Shown here piece after piece: positions 1-7,704 of a stretch of 64,000 nucleotides of DNA. Origin of the DNA: an uncultured Alphaproteobacteria bacterium. GTDB lineage: Bacteria > Pseudomonadota > Alphaproteobacteria > HIMB59. The notes under the pieces were generated by a model. The model worked only from the letters and a program-made list of their open reading frames with translations, was not told the origin of the DNA and made no database searches. Numbering within the stretch: position 1 is the first letter of the stretch; each line of letters begins with the position of its first letter. Made by a program: the position numbers and the translations under genes. Location of the stretch: the NCBI GenBank assembly GCA_902555695.1, contig CACDTV010000003.1, positions 1 through 64,000 on the forward strand, given 5' to 3'.

Positions 1-1022
1 TTACAATACTTTCTATTTATTTCATCTATGAAGTGTCTTCTTTCTTTTTAAATTGGACAATATTCGAGGCTGATTTTGTTAATAATTTTAGAGGTGAAAA
101 AATAACAGACAGGACTTTCTGTTCAAAAAATATTGAACCTGGCCAACATGGGGCTTGCTGGGCAATTATTATAGTAAGATTTCATCAGTTTATTTATGGA
201 TTTTACCCTGTTGAGGAAGCTTGGAGAGTTAATTTAGTTTATGGCTTATTACCTTTTGCCTTAGTTGGAATATTTTTTGATAATTTACCTTTCAGAAAGT
301 ATTTTCTTTATTTTACTTTTTTATTTCCATTCATTGGGTATTTCCTTTTATATGGTGGGGCTGGTTTAGATGTTGTTGGAACTAGTAAATGGGGAGGACT
401 TCTTGTTACTTTATTTTTAGGAGTAACGGGCATTCTATTAGCATTTCCCTTAAGCATTATTTTGGCTTTAGGTCGAAGATCTAAAATGCCAGTAATAAAA
501 ACTATTTGTATAATTTTTATTGAATTTATTAGGGGTGTTCCTTTAATTACATTGCTATTTACAGCTAATGTAATGTTACCTCTCTTTTTACCAGAAGGTG
601 TCCGTCCTGATAATTTATTGAGGGCTTTGGTTGCTGTTACCTTATTTCAATCCGCATACATGGCAGAGGCAATAAGAGGAGGATTACAAGCCATACCCAA
701 AGGACAATTAGAAGCTGCTCAATCTCTAGGATTTACATATTGGCAAAGCACTAGAAAAATTATTCTTCCTCAAGCTTTAAAAATTTCAATTCCACCTATA
801 GTTAATACATGCATAGGTCTTTTTAAAGATACTTCACTTGTTTTAATTATTGGTTTATTTGATTTACTTGGTGTGGGAAGAGCGGCAGTTGCAGACATTG
901 ATTGGGCAAAATTACATTACGAGGTTTATGTTTTTATTTCTCTAGTTTTCTTTATATTCTGCTTTGGCATGTCGAGGTATAGTTTATATTTAGAAAAGAA
1001 ATTGAAGACGGATAATAGTTAA
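1..1022 (+). CDS. aapM: Amino-acid ABC transporter permease, AapM-like (5' end outside window)
   Basis: Inner-membrane permease of a polar amino-acid (glutamate/glutamine/aspartate type) ABC importer. The frame is open to the first base of the window and the track start is an internal GTG, so the gene begins upstream. The long N-terminal part with [20 protein letters not shown] is typical of AapM. The EAA loop that contacts the ATPase is visible as [20 protein letters not shown]. Several hydrophobic segments follow. The ATPase gene starts one base after the stop, so they are co-transcribed; aapJ and aapQ are expected just upstream. Family assignment is firm; substrate is inferred. Confidence 0.9.
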   Translation, partial: TILSIYFIYEVSSFFLNWTIFEADFVNNFRGEKITDRTFCSKNIEPGQHGACWAIIIVRFHQFIYGFYPVEEAWRVNLVYGLLPFALVGIFFDNLPFRKYFLYFTFLFPFIGYFLLYGGAGLDVVGTSKWGGLLVTLFLGVTGILLAFPLSIILALGRRSKMPVIKTICIIFIEFIRGVPLITLLFTANVMLPLFLPEGVRPDNLLRALVAVTLFQSAYMAEAIRGGLQAIPKGQLEAAQSLGFTYWQSTRKIILPQALKISIPPIVNTCIGLFKDTSLVLIIGLFDLLGVGRAAVADIDWAKLHYEVYVFISLVFFIFCFGMSRYSLYLEKKLKTDNS

Positions 1023-1023
1023 A

Positions 1024-1764
1024 ATGACAGAGCAAGTAATCCAGCTAGAAAAAGTCAATAAGTGGTATGATGACTTTCACGTTCTCAAAGATATTGATTT
1101 ATCTGTTGATAAAGGTCAAAAAATTGTGATTTGTGGTCCCAGTGGCTCCGGTAAATCAACTATGATCCGTTGTATTAATCGTCTTGAAGCACATCAAGAA
1201 GGTAAAATTGTAGTTCATGGAACTGAGCTTACTAATGACCTCAAAAATATTGATTTAATTAGAAAGAACGTTGGAATGGTTTTTCAACAGTTTAATCTTT
1301 TTCCTCACTTATCAGTTTTGGATAATATTTCTTTGGCTCCAATTTGGGTTAAAAAAATGCCTAAAAAAGAAGCTGAAGAAATCGCCATGTCATACTTGGA
1401 AAAGGTAAAAATTCCTGAACAAGCTGAAAAGTTTCCTGGGCAATTATCAGGTGGTCAGCAACAGCGTGTGGCTATTGCGAGATCTCTCGCGATGAACCCA
1501 GATATCATGTTATTTGATGAGCCTACCTCGGCTCTTGATCCTGAAATGATTAAAGAGGTTTTGGATGTGATGATACAATTAGCTGAAGAGGGTATGACTA
1601 TGTTAGTTGTTACTCATGAGATGGGATTTGCAAAAACTGTTGCTGATCAAATGATTTTTATGGATGAGGGAAGAATTGTTGAACAAGCATCCCCAGATGA
1701 ATTCTTTAATAACCCAAAAAGTGATCGAACTAAACTTTTCTTAAGTCAAATTCTTAATCATTAA
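1024..1764 (+). CDS. aapP: Amino-acid ABC transporter ATP-binding protein, AapP-like
   Basis: Cytoplasmic ATPase that powers the preceding permease. It has Walker [10 protein letters not shown] at about residues 38-46, Q-loop region [13 protein letters not shown] signature LSGGQQQR, Walker [13 protein letters not shown] and the switch histidine in VVTHEMGFA. At 246 aa it is the usual length for GlnQ/AapP/HisP ATPases. It starts one base after aapM and shares its transcript. The specific substrate cannot be read from the ATPase. Confidence 0.95.
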   Translation: MTEQVIQLEKVNKWYDDFHVLKDIDLSVDKGQKIVICGPSGSGKSTMIRCINRLEAHQEGKIVVHGTELTNDLKNIDLIRKNVGMVFQQFNLFPHLSVLDNISLAPIWVKKMPKKEAEEIAMSYLEKVKIPEQAEKFPGQLSGGQQQRVAIARSLAMNPDIMLFDEPTSALDPEMIKEVLDVMIQLAEEGMTMLVVTHEMGFAKTVADQMIFMDEGRIVEQASPDEFFNNPKSDRTKLFLSQILNH

Positions 1765-1775
1765 AAAAGTATAAG

Positions 1776-2402
1776 ATGAATGAAGTTGTAATGGCTTTAT
1801 TATCCGGATGGATAATATTTTATTTTGCTGTATTTTTGCCAGGACCTAACACGTTTTTTGTAGCATCTGTTGGAATTAGTGGACAGAAAAAACAAATTTG
1901 GGGTGCTGCAGTTGGTACCGCTATAGGTTCTTTTACTTGGTGCTTACTTGCTACAACAGGTATTTCTTTTCTAATTTCAAATTTAATGGGTTGGGGTTTT
2001 ATTGTTTTAAAGATCTTAGCTAGTCTTTATATGATTTATTTAGCATATCAAATTGGCAGCCAATACTTTAGCTCTGAAAATCAACTCATAAAACTATCCA
2101 ATGAAAGAAATTTTTTAAACAGTATGAAGAAAGCAATAATTGTTGCTTATACCAATCCCAAAGCTTTCGCATTTTGGTCTGCTCTAGCAACTTTACAATT
2201 CAGTGAAAACCTAAATTTTAGTATCGCTCTAATTTTTGCAACAGGTAGTTTTTTTATTTCAGCAATGAATTATTCAATTATCGGCCACTTTTTTGGTATA
2301 AAAAAGTTTTCAAATTACTTCAACAGACCTAAAAATATATTCAATTTAATATTTGCTGGACTTTTTATATTTGTAGCTATTGAAATTTGGGTGTTAGGCT
2401 AG
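1776..2402 (+). CDS. LysE/RhtB-family amino-acid exporter
   Basis: Inner-membrane protein of 208 aa with about six hydrophobic segments. The family motif PGPNTFFVASVGISG lies near the N-terminus, and a conserved NPKAFAFWSA motif sits mid-protein. Family members export amino acids or homoserine-like compounds. It lies 11 bases after aapP and before a strong hairpin terminator, so it looks like the last gene of the aap operon; export next to uptake may relieve amino-acid overload. The exact substrate is unknown. Confidence 0.88.
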   Translation: MNEVVMALLSGWIIFYFAVFLPGPNTFFVASVGISGQKKQIWGAAVGTAIGSFTWCLLATTGISFLISNLMGWGFIVLKILASLYMIYLAYQIGSQYFSSENQLIKLSNERNFLNSMKKAIIVAYTNPKAFAFWSALATLQFSENLNFSIALIFATGSFFISAMNYSIIGHFFGIKKFSNYFNRPKNIFNLIFAGLFIFVAIEIWVLG

Positions 2403-2404
2403 GC

Positions 2405-2428
2405 AAAAAGCCCTAGATAGGGCTTTTT
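2405..2428. terminator. Bidirectional intrinsic terminator
   Basis: AAAAAGCCCTA-GA-TAGGGCTTTTT is a near-perfect inverted repeat with A-rich and T-rich arms. It therefore reads as a Rho-independent terminator on both strands. It sits directly after the LysE gene (plus) and at the stop of the small minus-strand gene at 2427-2591, so it can serve both convergent units. Confidence 0.85.
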
Positions 2429-2591
2429 AAAATTTTCTAATAAATCTTCTATCTATCTCTTTTTGTCTTCTTTCAAGATCAATCATGTCGATAGCTTGAG
2501 ATAAATATACCTCTTCTTTGTATGACTTTGATTTTTGGTCATTTTTTCCATTAATAATTATTTTTCTAATAGATTTAAATAGATTGCTCAT
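2427..2591 (-). CDS. Small DUF3563-like protein (54 aa), not in ORF track
   Basis: My reading of the minus strand gives 54 codons plus TAA, starting MSNLFKSIRK and containing EEVYLSQAIDMIDLERRQKEIDRRF. The YL-(S/A)-Q-x-x-D-x-x-DLERR-x-x-E-D-R pattern resembles the small proteobacterial DUF3563 family of unknown function. A ribosome-binding sequence AAAGAGG lies about 9 bases before the ATG, inside the upstream small gene. Its ATG overlaps that gene's TGA (TGATG), implying translational coupling. The family match is from memory of the motif. Confidence 0.65.
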   Translation of the reverse strand: MSNLFKSIRKIIINGKNDQKSKSYKEEVYLSQAIDMIDLERRQKEIDRRFIRKF

Positions 2592-2770
2592 CAGGCAGCC
2601 TCTTTTAAGCTATTTGGAAATGACTGATTTCTTTGATACTCGGAGTAAGCCCATTGCCAATCAGAGCCATATTCAACCTTACAAAAATTTATAATACTGT
2701 CTTCTTTTTTAGTAAATAAAGATAACCAGAATTTTAAAGATCTTTCTGTAAATCCAAAAATTTTATTCAT
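2591..2770 (-). CDS. Small hypothetical protein (59 aa), not in ORF track
   Basis: A minus-strand ORF of 59 codons plus TGA, beginning MNKIFGFTERSLKFW and containing VEYGSDWQWAYSEYQRN. A purine-rich AAGGAAA lies upstream of the ATG. It overlaps the next small gene in the arrangement TGATG, strongly suggesting a real two-gene unit rather than chance ORFs. It is rich in aromatic residues, with no signal peptide or clear membrane segment. I do not recognise its function. Together the pair explains most of the 528-base gap left by the ORF track. Confidence 0.55.
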   Translation of the reverse strand: MNKIFGFTERSLKFWLSLFTKKEDSIINFCKVEYGSDWQWAYSEYQRNQSFPNSLKEAA

Positions 2771-2830
2771 AATTTTTTTTCCTTTCTTACATATATATAG
2801 TTTTAAAAAGAAGTTTTACTTTTGCTAAAT

Positions 2831-2849
2831 ATAGACAGCTGATGTCTAT
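2831..2849. promoter_or_regulatory. Perfect 7-bp inverted repeat in divergent spacer (possible operator)
   Basis: ATAGACA-GCTGA-TGTCTAT is a perfect dyad located between the divergently oriented small-gene pair and the M19 dipeptidase gene. There is no following T-run, so it is not an intrinsic terminator. Position and symmetry fit a binding site for a dimeric regulator, but no regulator is identified. Confidence 0.35.
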
Positions 2850-2930
2850 TTATGAGACTTCAAACAAATTCATTAAATATTTTTAATTTGCATGTAGTCT
2901 AAGTAACAAAAAAAATGATAAATTTATGAC

Positions 2931-4007
2931 ATGGATTATAAAATTTTTGATGGCCATAATGATGTATTATTTAGACTATTTTTAAAGAACAAACCTGACT
3001 CCTATCTTGATTTTATCGATGGAGATAATGAGGGACATTTAGATCTTCCTCGAATGAACCAAGCTAATTTTAAAGGAGGTTTATGCGCCATATATGTTCC
3101 TACCCCAGAACAAGATATCTCTGATTCTGATAAGTTGGTCAACTATAAAGATATGGAGCAAGATGAGTATTTATTACCACTTCCAAGGCCCGTAAACGTA
3201 AACGATGCATTACCAGTTGTTTTAAATCAATTGTCTATCCTTTCAAAAATTGAAAGAAACTCAAAAAATAAAGTTAAGATTTGTTTATCTGGCAAGGATT
3301 TGGAAACCTCGTTTAAACATGATGACCAATTATCTGTAGTGATGCATATAGAGGGCGCAGAATGTATAGATAAAAATTTTTATAATCTCGAAACTTTATT
3401 TCGAGCTGGTCTTAGATCAATTGGGCCAGTTTGGTCAAGACCTACTATTTTTGCAGAGGGCGTTCCCTTTGCTTTTCCAACTTCACCAGATATTGGAGAT
3501 GGTTTAACCGATATAGGAATAGAACTAATAAAAAATTGTAATTCACTAAATATGTTAATTGACACCTCTCATTTAAATGAAAAAGGCTTTTGGGATATAG
3601 CAAAATATTCAAATTCGCCCCTAGTAGCCACGCATAGCAATGCTCATCAGATTTGCCCACATTCTAGAAACCTTACAAATAAGCAATTAGATGCAATCAA
3701 AGAAACTCAAGGGATGGTTGGAGTTAACTTTGCCCCAGCTTTTTTAAGGAAAGATGGAAAAATGGTTTCTGATACAGATTTACAAATAATAGTTGATCAT
3801 TTTAAGTACCTTATTGACTATTTGGGAGATGATAAAGTTGGATTTGGCTCAGATTTTGACGGTGCAATGATGCCAAAAGATCTAGATAGTGTTTTAGGTA
3901 TGCATAAATTAATCGATCTATTAATTTCACAGGGTTTTAATGAAAACTTAATGATTAAAATTTCACATTTAAATTGGATTAATCTTTTAAAAAGAGTTCT
4001 AAATTAA
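2931..4007 (+). CDS. Membrane dipeptidase, peptidase family M19
   Basis: Zinc metallopeptidase of the renal dipeptidase family, hydrolysing dipeptides or related amides. Zinc-site motifs of the family are visible: HND at residues 9-11, MHIEGAE mid-protein, ATHSNA and CPHSRN histidines, and GFGSDFDGA near the C-terminus. Length 358 aa is normal for bacterial members. No signal peptide is visible, so a cytoplasmic location is likely. The amino-acid transporters upstream make a role in peptide or amino-acid scavenging plausible. Physiological substrate is not determined. Confidence 0.9.
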   Translation: MDYKIFDGHNDVLFRLFLKNKPDSYLDFIDGDNEGHLDLPRMNQANFKGGLCAIYVPTPEQDISDSDKLVNYKDMEQDEYLLPLPRPVNVNDALPVVLNQLSILSKIERNSKNKVKICLSGKDLETSFKHDDQLSVVMHIEGAECIDKNFYNLETLFRAGLRSIGPVWSRPTIFAEGVPFAFPTSPDIGDGLTDIGIELIKNCNSLNMLIDTSHLNEKGFWDIAKYSNSPLVATHSNAHQICPHSRNLTNKQLDAIKETQGMVGVNFAPAFLRKDGKMVSDTDLQIIVDHFKYLIDYLGDDKVGFGSDFDGAMMPKDLDSVLGMHKLIDLLISQGFNENLMIKISHLNWINLLKRVLN

Positions 4008-4063
4008 TAAATATTCAGTGAAGTGAAACTTTAGTATCAAAAAAATTCTGATATAATCTTTTT

Positions 4064-4249
4064 ATGGGACTTCACTTTGACTATAAATCAAAAGCTGGTG
4101 AAAGAGCTATGGAGAAAGAGCGTAAGCGCCAAGAAAAACTTGCTGCTAAAAAGGCTAAAAGAGAAGCAAAAAGAGAAGCAGAAGAGTTAGCCGAATTAGA
4201 GCGCCTTACAGATCCAAATGCTCCAGCTGAGGGAAATCAGGAACAGTAA
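4064..4249 (+). CDS. Small highly charged conserved-type protein (61 aa)
   Basis: A 61-residue protein beginning MGLHFDYKSKAGERAMEKERKRQEK, dominated by Lys, Arg, Glu and Ala and predicted to be one long helix or coiled coil, with an acidic/Pro-rich tail. Similar KSKAGERAMEKERKRQEKLAKK proteins occur in alphaproteobacteria as far as I recall, without known function. Regular codon use, an ATG start and isolation between two transcription units support a real gene. Confidence 0.65.
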   Translation: MGLHFDYKSKAGERAMEKERKRQEKLAAKKAKREAKREAEELAELERLTDPNAPAEGNQEQ

Positions 4250-4308
4250 TCTGATTACCTTGAAATATATTAATTTTTTCGATCGCTAGTATCGACTCAG
4301 ATTCTTTT
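4248..4308. terminator. Possible terminator between convergent genes
   Basis: AATCTGA (4248-4254) and TCAGATT (4297-4303) can pair, followed by CTTTTTATC. An inner hairpin TCGAT-CGCTAGT-ATCGA lies at 4279-4295. The element sits where the charged small protein and the DUF3445 gene converge. The long loop makes it a weak terminator candidate. Confidence 0.3.
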
Positions 4309-5010
4309 TATCTTATAAATTTTTTGATCCTCTGTCATAGATCTGACTTGCCTTTTATACCATTCCTTAAAATCATTTGATGTGTCATCATAAAACATCA
4401 CTTTCTTTCGAATTAAGAAAATACCAATATCACTCTCTGGAATTCCAATGAAAGTCTGTCTTTCTGTGTGCATCACTTTTACACTTTCTTGCAAAGGTTC
4501 ATGCTCACATAAATAATAACCATAATGCTCTCCCCAAACATATCTTATAATAGGAGTTGTTGCTTCAATCATCATCTGAACATATTTATCCTCATTTTTT
4601 AAAAAATTTTTCATACCTGGTACAGGTTGATGGATTTGAGCAAAACTAAGACCAATTTTTTCTTTAGGCACCCAAACAGAGGGAAATGAAACATGTAAAG
4701 CTATAAGTTTGTTACATCTGTGAAAAATGGCTATATCCTCTTGAAGATTATAGCCAAGTTCTACAAAGTTATTAAAGTTAGAGTTTTTAGATGGGTATTC
4801 TTTTTTTAATATAGAATTTAACTTCTCGCATACAGCTATATCAATTTCTTTTGTAAAATAATCATCAATAAAAATATTTTCTTTACATTTTTTTTTCAAA
4901 CTTAAATATCTTTCTTCATGCTCATCATATTCAATAATTGGAAGGTCTTTTATTTTTTTTATTCCAGGAGCTACAGAATAAATAGGTCCATATGGTTCCC
5001 AGTCGATCAT
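4297..5010 (-). CDS. DUF3445 family protein (heme-dependent oxidative N-demethylase-like)
   Basis: Family features: LIALHVSFPSVWVPKEKIGLSFAQIHQPVPGM followed by HTERQTFIGIPESDIGIFLIRKK, which match the DUF3445 pattern (CFPSxW...KxGxxLxxIHxPVPG and ERQTLxRLP). Family members include a heme-dependent oxidative N-demethylase and proteins associated with bacterial dimethylamine oxidation. At 237 aa it is shorter than many relatives. It overlaps the stop of the TauE/SafE gene by 4 bases (ATGA), so the two are translationally coupled. A role in methylated-amine use is an inference; the substrate is unknown. Confidence 0.7.
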   Translation of the reverse strand: MIDWEPYGPIYSVAPGIKKIKDLPIIEYDEHEERYLSLKKKCKENIFIDDYFTKEIDIAVCEKLNSILKKEYPSKNSNFNNFVELGYNLQEDIAIFHRCNKLIALHVSFPSVWVPKEKIGLSFAQIHQPVPGMKNFLKNEDKYVQMMIEATTPIIRYVWGEHYGYYLCEHEPLQESVKVMHTERQTFIGIPESDIGIFLIRKKVMFYDDTSNDFKEWYKRQVRSMTEDQKIYKIKRI

Positions 5011-5720
5011 TTTGTAAATAAAATCAATACTCCTATCAAAGTGATAGCAATAATAATAAGTTTTTTAAATAGGATTTCCGGTATTTGTTTATGTATAAAA
5101 TAACCCAGCCAAACACTTAACATAACTAAAAGAGCTATTGGATAGTATATTTTCACTATCTCTAAATAGCTTCCTCCCAAAAACATAAAAAATATTGCTC
5201 TCAAAGAGTTTATAATAAAAAAATATCCAGCCATAGTTGATCGCAACTCTTGTTTTGAGGAGAAATAATCTTTATACCCCATTAATACAAATGGTCCTCC
5301 AATAGTATAAATTCCTTGAATAAATCCACCTAGAATTACAAAAAAATTTTTCAAGAATTGAGGAAACCTGATATCAGGAAAGAATAAGTTGAAACATCCA
5401 TAAATAATTAAAATTATTGCAAATATTTTTATTAAAATATCTGATGCAAAATAACTGATAAAATATGTTCCAATTAATGCACCAGGAATTGTATAAATTA
5501 AAATTTTGATCAGATGATTTAAAGAGACATATTTGTATGATTGAATTAAAACAGCTAAACCGGAAGATAGCCCAACAATCATTGCAAGCTTTAACAAAGA
5601 ATTAAAGTCAAAGAAAAATCCACTAATTCCCAGAAAGATTATCGTACCACCAAAACCAAAAATACTTTCAATGGCGTATGCAAAACAAGCTATTAATGCA
5701 ATAGTTGAAAAATTTGGCAT
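5007..5720 (-). CDS. TauE/SafE family membrane transporter
   Basis: A 237-residue, very hydrophobic protein with about seven to eight membrane segments. It contains ESIFGFGGTIIFLGISGFF near the N-terminus and GGFIQGIYTIGGPFVLM in the second half, the two glycine-rich repeats typical of TauE/SafE (DUF81). The family moves small organic or sulfur anions across the inner membrane. It is first in a two-gene minus-strand operon with the DUF3445 gene, so it may carry that enzyme's substrate or product (inference). Confidence 0.85.
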   Translation of the reverse strand: MPNFSTIALIACFAYAIESIFGFGGTIIFLGISGFFFDFNSLLKLAMIVGLSSGLAVLIQSYKYVSLNHLIKILIYTIPGALIGTYFISYFASDILIKIFAIILIIYGCFNLFFPDIRFPQFLKNFFVILGGFIQGIYTIGGPFVLMGYKDYFSSKQELRSTMAGYFFIINSLRAIFFMFLGGSYLEIVKIYYPIALLVMLSVWLGYFIHKQIPEILFKKLIIIAITLIGVLILFTK

Positions 5721-5766
5721 TTAATTCTATTTAACAATTTAGAATGTTTTATGTTAAAAGTAATCT

Positions 5767-6348
5767 ATGTATTTAAAAGTAATATTTTCTTTTATTGTAA
5801 TATTATTTCTTAAAACGAATTTATTGTATGCCCTTTCTCAAGATATTTCTTTGACAATCATGGTTCGTTCTACATTGGGAACAGAATATATTCTAGCTAA
5901 AAGTATTTGCAAAGTATTGGACAGGGAACTTGAAATATCTCATAGTTATGGTGGCTCCAACACATTAGAATGCAATACACGCCTCGATGATAGCGTTGAT
6001 GAAATAATTAAAAAAATTGAACAAAATCAATTTCAATATGCAATTATTAAAAAATCAGATTTACTCAATCGTCCCTCTAATTTATCGCTTCGTTCAATTT
6101 TAAATTTTCCCGCAGATAATGATTATGTTTTTATTTCAAACCAGAATGTAGATCCTAATGTGATTAAGGATATAAACTTTGGAATTATGAATCATTTGCT
6201 TGAGTTTCGCTATCTTCATAAATCTTTTTTTGAATTTTCGGAAAATAATTTAATTGTTAAAGAAAAAATACCATTACACTTAGGGACTTTAAAATTTAGT
6301 GATGAGTGGAGTAGTGGTAAAAGAAGAAGGTTTACAGAGGTAGACTAA
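5767..6348 (+). CDS. Predicted exported protein, weakly TAXI/solute-binding-like
   Basis: Begins with a hydrophobic signal-like segment (FSFIVILFLKTNLLYALS). The mature part reads LTIMVRSTLGTEYILAKSICKVLDRE, then SHSYGGSNTLECNTRL and IEQNQFQYAIIKKSDLL. This recalls TRAP-associated TAXI binding proteins, which bear a GG-S-x-x-N-L motif and a 'dxAixqsD' segment, but at 193 aa it is far shorter than the family's roughly 320 aa. Transporter partners are absent. It may be a trimmed periplasmic sensor or binding protein. I do not assign a function. Confidence 0.6.
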   Translation: MYLKVIFSFIVILFLKTNLLYALSQDISLTIMVRSTLGTEYILAKSICKVLDRELEISHSYGGSNTLECNTRLDDSVDEIIKKIEQNQFQYAIIKKSDLLNRPSNLSLRSILNFPADNDYVFISNQNVDPNVIKDINFGIMNHLLEFRYLHKSFFEFSENNLIVKEKIPLHLGTLKFSDEWSSGKRRRFTEVD

Positions 6349-6421
6349 TTTTTACGAAACCATCAGTTACAACAAAAATAAATATTAAAGCAAAAAATAC
6401 TCCACCAACAAAAACTTTCAT
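6332..6421 (-). CDS. Possible 29-residue single-span membrane microprotein
   Basis: Minus-strand ORF of 29 codons plus TAA, MKVFVGGVFFALIFIFVVTDGFVKISLPL, almost entirely one hydrophobic segment with a Lys near each end. Its 3' end overlaps the end of the neighbouring plus-strand gene. It is too short for the ORF track. Composition fits a real small membrane protein, but AT-rich DNA readily produces such ORFs by chance, so support is weak. Confidence 0.3.
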   Translation of the reverse strand: MKVFVGGVFFALIFIFVVTDGFVKISLPL

Positions 6422-6479
6422 GACACAAACTTACTAAATAGATTTTAGGTGTAAAGTATATAAACTGTGCAAAATTGTC

Positions 6480-7091
6480 ATGAACGAGTTTATTTTTGGT
6501 TTTTCAACAGGTTTAAGTTTAATACTTGCTATAGGTGCACAAAATTTATTTGTTATAGAGCAAGGTATAAAAAAAAATAATATTTTTTTAGTAACTTCAA
6601 TATGTATAGTTGGTGATTTCTTATTGATTTTTTTTGGAATTTTCATATTTCACTTTATTAAAAATTTCATCAATGATCTGATCAATTTATTATTATCTAT
6701 AGGGCTTGTCCTCTTTCTTTTAAATTTTATATGGTCAAAAATAAAAACATTTAAACATGATATTGTACTTTCACAAAAACACACGCAAACATCAAAGTTA
6801 AAAATAGCCCTTCAGACACTTGCCTTTACTTTTTTAAATCCACACGTTTACTCAGACACTGTTTTTATTTTAGGAAATTTATCAAAAAATTTTCTAACTA
6901 TTTCTGACAAGATTTTATTTGGATTAGGTGCAAGTCTAGCGTCATTTATTTTTTTTTATTTTTTAGGCTATGGTGCTCAATCACTAAGATTATATTTTTT
7001 GAACAAACAAGTTTGGAAGTTAGTTAATATAATAATAATTCTTTATTTGCTTATACTTACCTTATCTATTATTTTCTTGGAAATAATTTGA
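6480..7091 (+). CDS. LysE/ArgO-type basic amino-acid exporter
   Basis: Inner-membrane protein of 203 aa with about six hydrophobic spans. The N-terminal AIGAQNLFVIEQGIKK matches the LysE/ArgO signature (GAQNxFVxxQG), and TFLNPHVYSDTVFILG matches the second conserved region. This is the lysine/arginine-export branch, distinct from the RhtB-like copies at 1776 and 57168. It stands alone between short intergenic spacers. Substrate is inferred from the family. Confidence 0.85.
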   Translation: MNEFIFGFSTGLSLILAIGAQNLFVIEQGIKKNNIFLVTSICIVGDFLLIFFGIFIFHFIKNFINDLINLLLSIGLVLFLLNFIWSKIKTFKHDIVLSQKHTQTSKLKIALQTLAFTFLNPHVYSDTVFILGNLSKNFLTISDKILFGLGASLASFIFFYFLGYGAQSLRLYFLNKQVWKLVNIIIILYLLILTLSIIFLEII

Positions 7092-7136
7092 TTATTAATT
7101 TTTTATTTATAAATTATTTCATCAGCTGTCTGTAAG

Positions 7137-7155
7137 TTGCATAGTTGTTATGCAA
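7137..7155. other. Perfect hairpin in spacer after LysE gene
   Basis: TTGCATA-GTTGT-TATGCAA forms a 7-bp stem with a 5-base loop. A 10-bp palindrome AACACGTGTT (7160-7169), followed by a T-run, lies just downstream. Together they may end the LysE transcript or be protein-binding sites. Confidence 0.4.
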
Positions 7156-7199
7156 TCATAACACGTGTTTTTTAAAATATTATATGTATAGATTTATTA

Positions 7200-7281
7200 G
7201 GAGCAGTTTTTAAAAGTTTCGATTAACTCCGTGTTGACATAGATACTTAGTTATTCCCTCCTAGTTATAACAAACTGCTCC
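7200..7281 (+). other. Structured spacer element: 10-bp closing stem over 62 bases
   Basis: GGAGCAGTTT (7200-7209) is exactly complementary to AAACTGCTCC (7272-7281). Inside are AGTT/AACT pairing near the 5' arm and a duplicated TAGTTAT (7248-7254 and 7262-7268). The element ends 9 bases before the DUF2721 start codon, so the 3' arm covers the usual ribosome-binding position. It could be a cis-acting leader or a small RNA. It does not fold as a tRNA and lacks known SRP or 6S motifs. Confidence 0.45.
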
Positions 7282-7290
7282 ATTAATAGT

Positions 7291-7704
7291 ATGCCAAGCT
7301 TCACAACACTTTATCCAGCACTTTTGTTTCCAGCTATACCTTTAATGATGATATCGTTTGGTAATAGATATACTTCTCTTGCCTCATTAATCAGAAAGAT
7401 CCATGACACAATAATAACAAATAGACCAACTAGCAATGTGGTTCAACATCACTTAGATCAAATTAAAGTACTTACAACCCGTTTAACATTAGTTAGGTCA
7501 GTTCAAACCCTCTCTGGGATCAGCTTTTTGATGAATTTAATATCTATTTTTTTTAGCTATATCAAGATTTATGGCTTAGCCTTGAACTTTTTTGGTTTAG
7601 GGATATTGATATTTTCAATAGCTATAATGTTATTTATCTATGAGATACAATTATCTACTAAAGCTCTTAGTAAGCATTTGGAAGACCTGAAAGATTTTAG
7701 TTAA
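7291..7704 (+). CDS. DUF2721 family membrane protein
   Basis: A 137-residue protein with three hydrophobic segments and a short cytoplasmic stretch between the first two. The pattern ISFGNRYTSLASLIRKIHD, then HHLDQIKVLTTRLTLVRSVQTLSGISFL, and finally IYEIQLSTKALSKHLEDL matches DUF2721. The function of the family is unknown. Translation may be controlled by the stem whose 3' arm ends 9 bases upstream. It converges with, and overlaps by 4 bases, the MATE gene. Confidence 0.75.
   Translation: MPSFTTLYPALLFPAIPLMMISFGNRYTSLASLIRKIHDTIITNRPTSNVVQHHLDQIKVLTTRLTLVRSVQTLSGISFLMNLISIFFSYIKIYGLALNFFGLGILIFSIAIMLFIYEIQLSTKALSKHLEDLKDFS

Noticed and set aside
3445-3660. 71-aa minus-strand ORF in the M19 dipeptidase gene
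   Set aside because: Shadow ORF opposite zinc-binding motifs, with no family resemblance.
7200-7282. tRNA-like acceptor stem GGAGCAG/CTGCTCC of tRNA-like overall length
   Set aside because: No D-arm GG, no TTC-type T-loop and no T-stem next to the 3' arm, so it cannot fold as a tRNA. 6S and SRP signatures are also absent.
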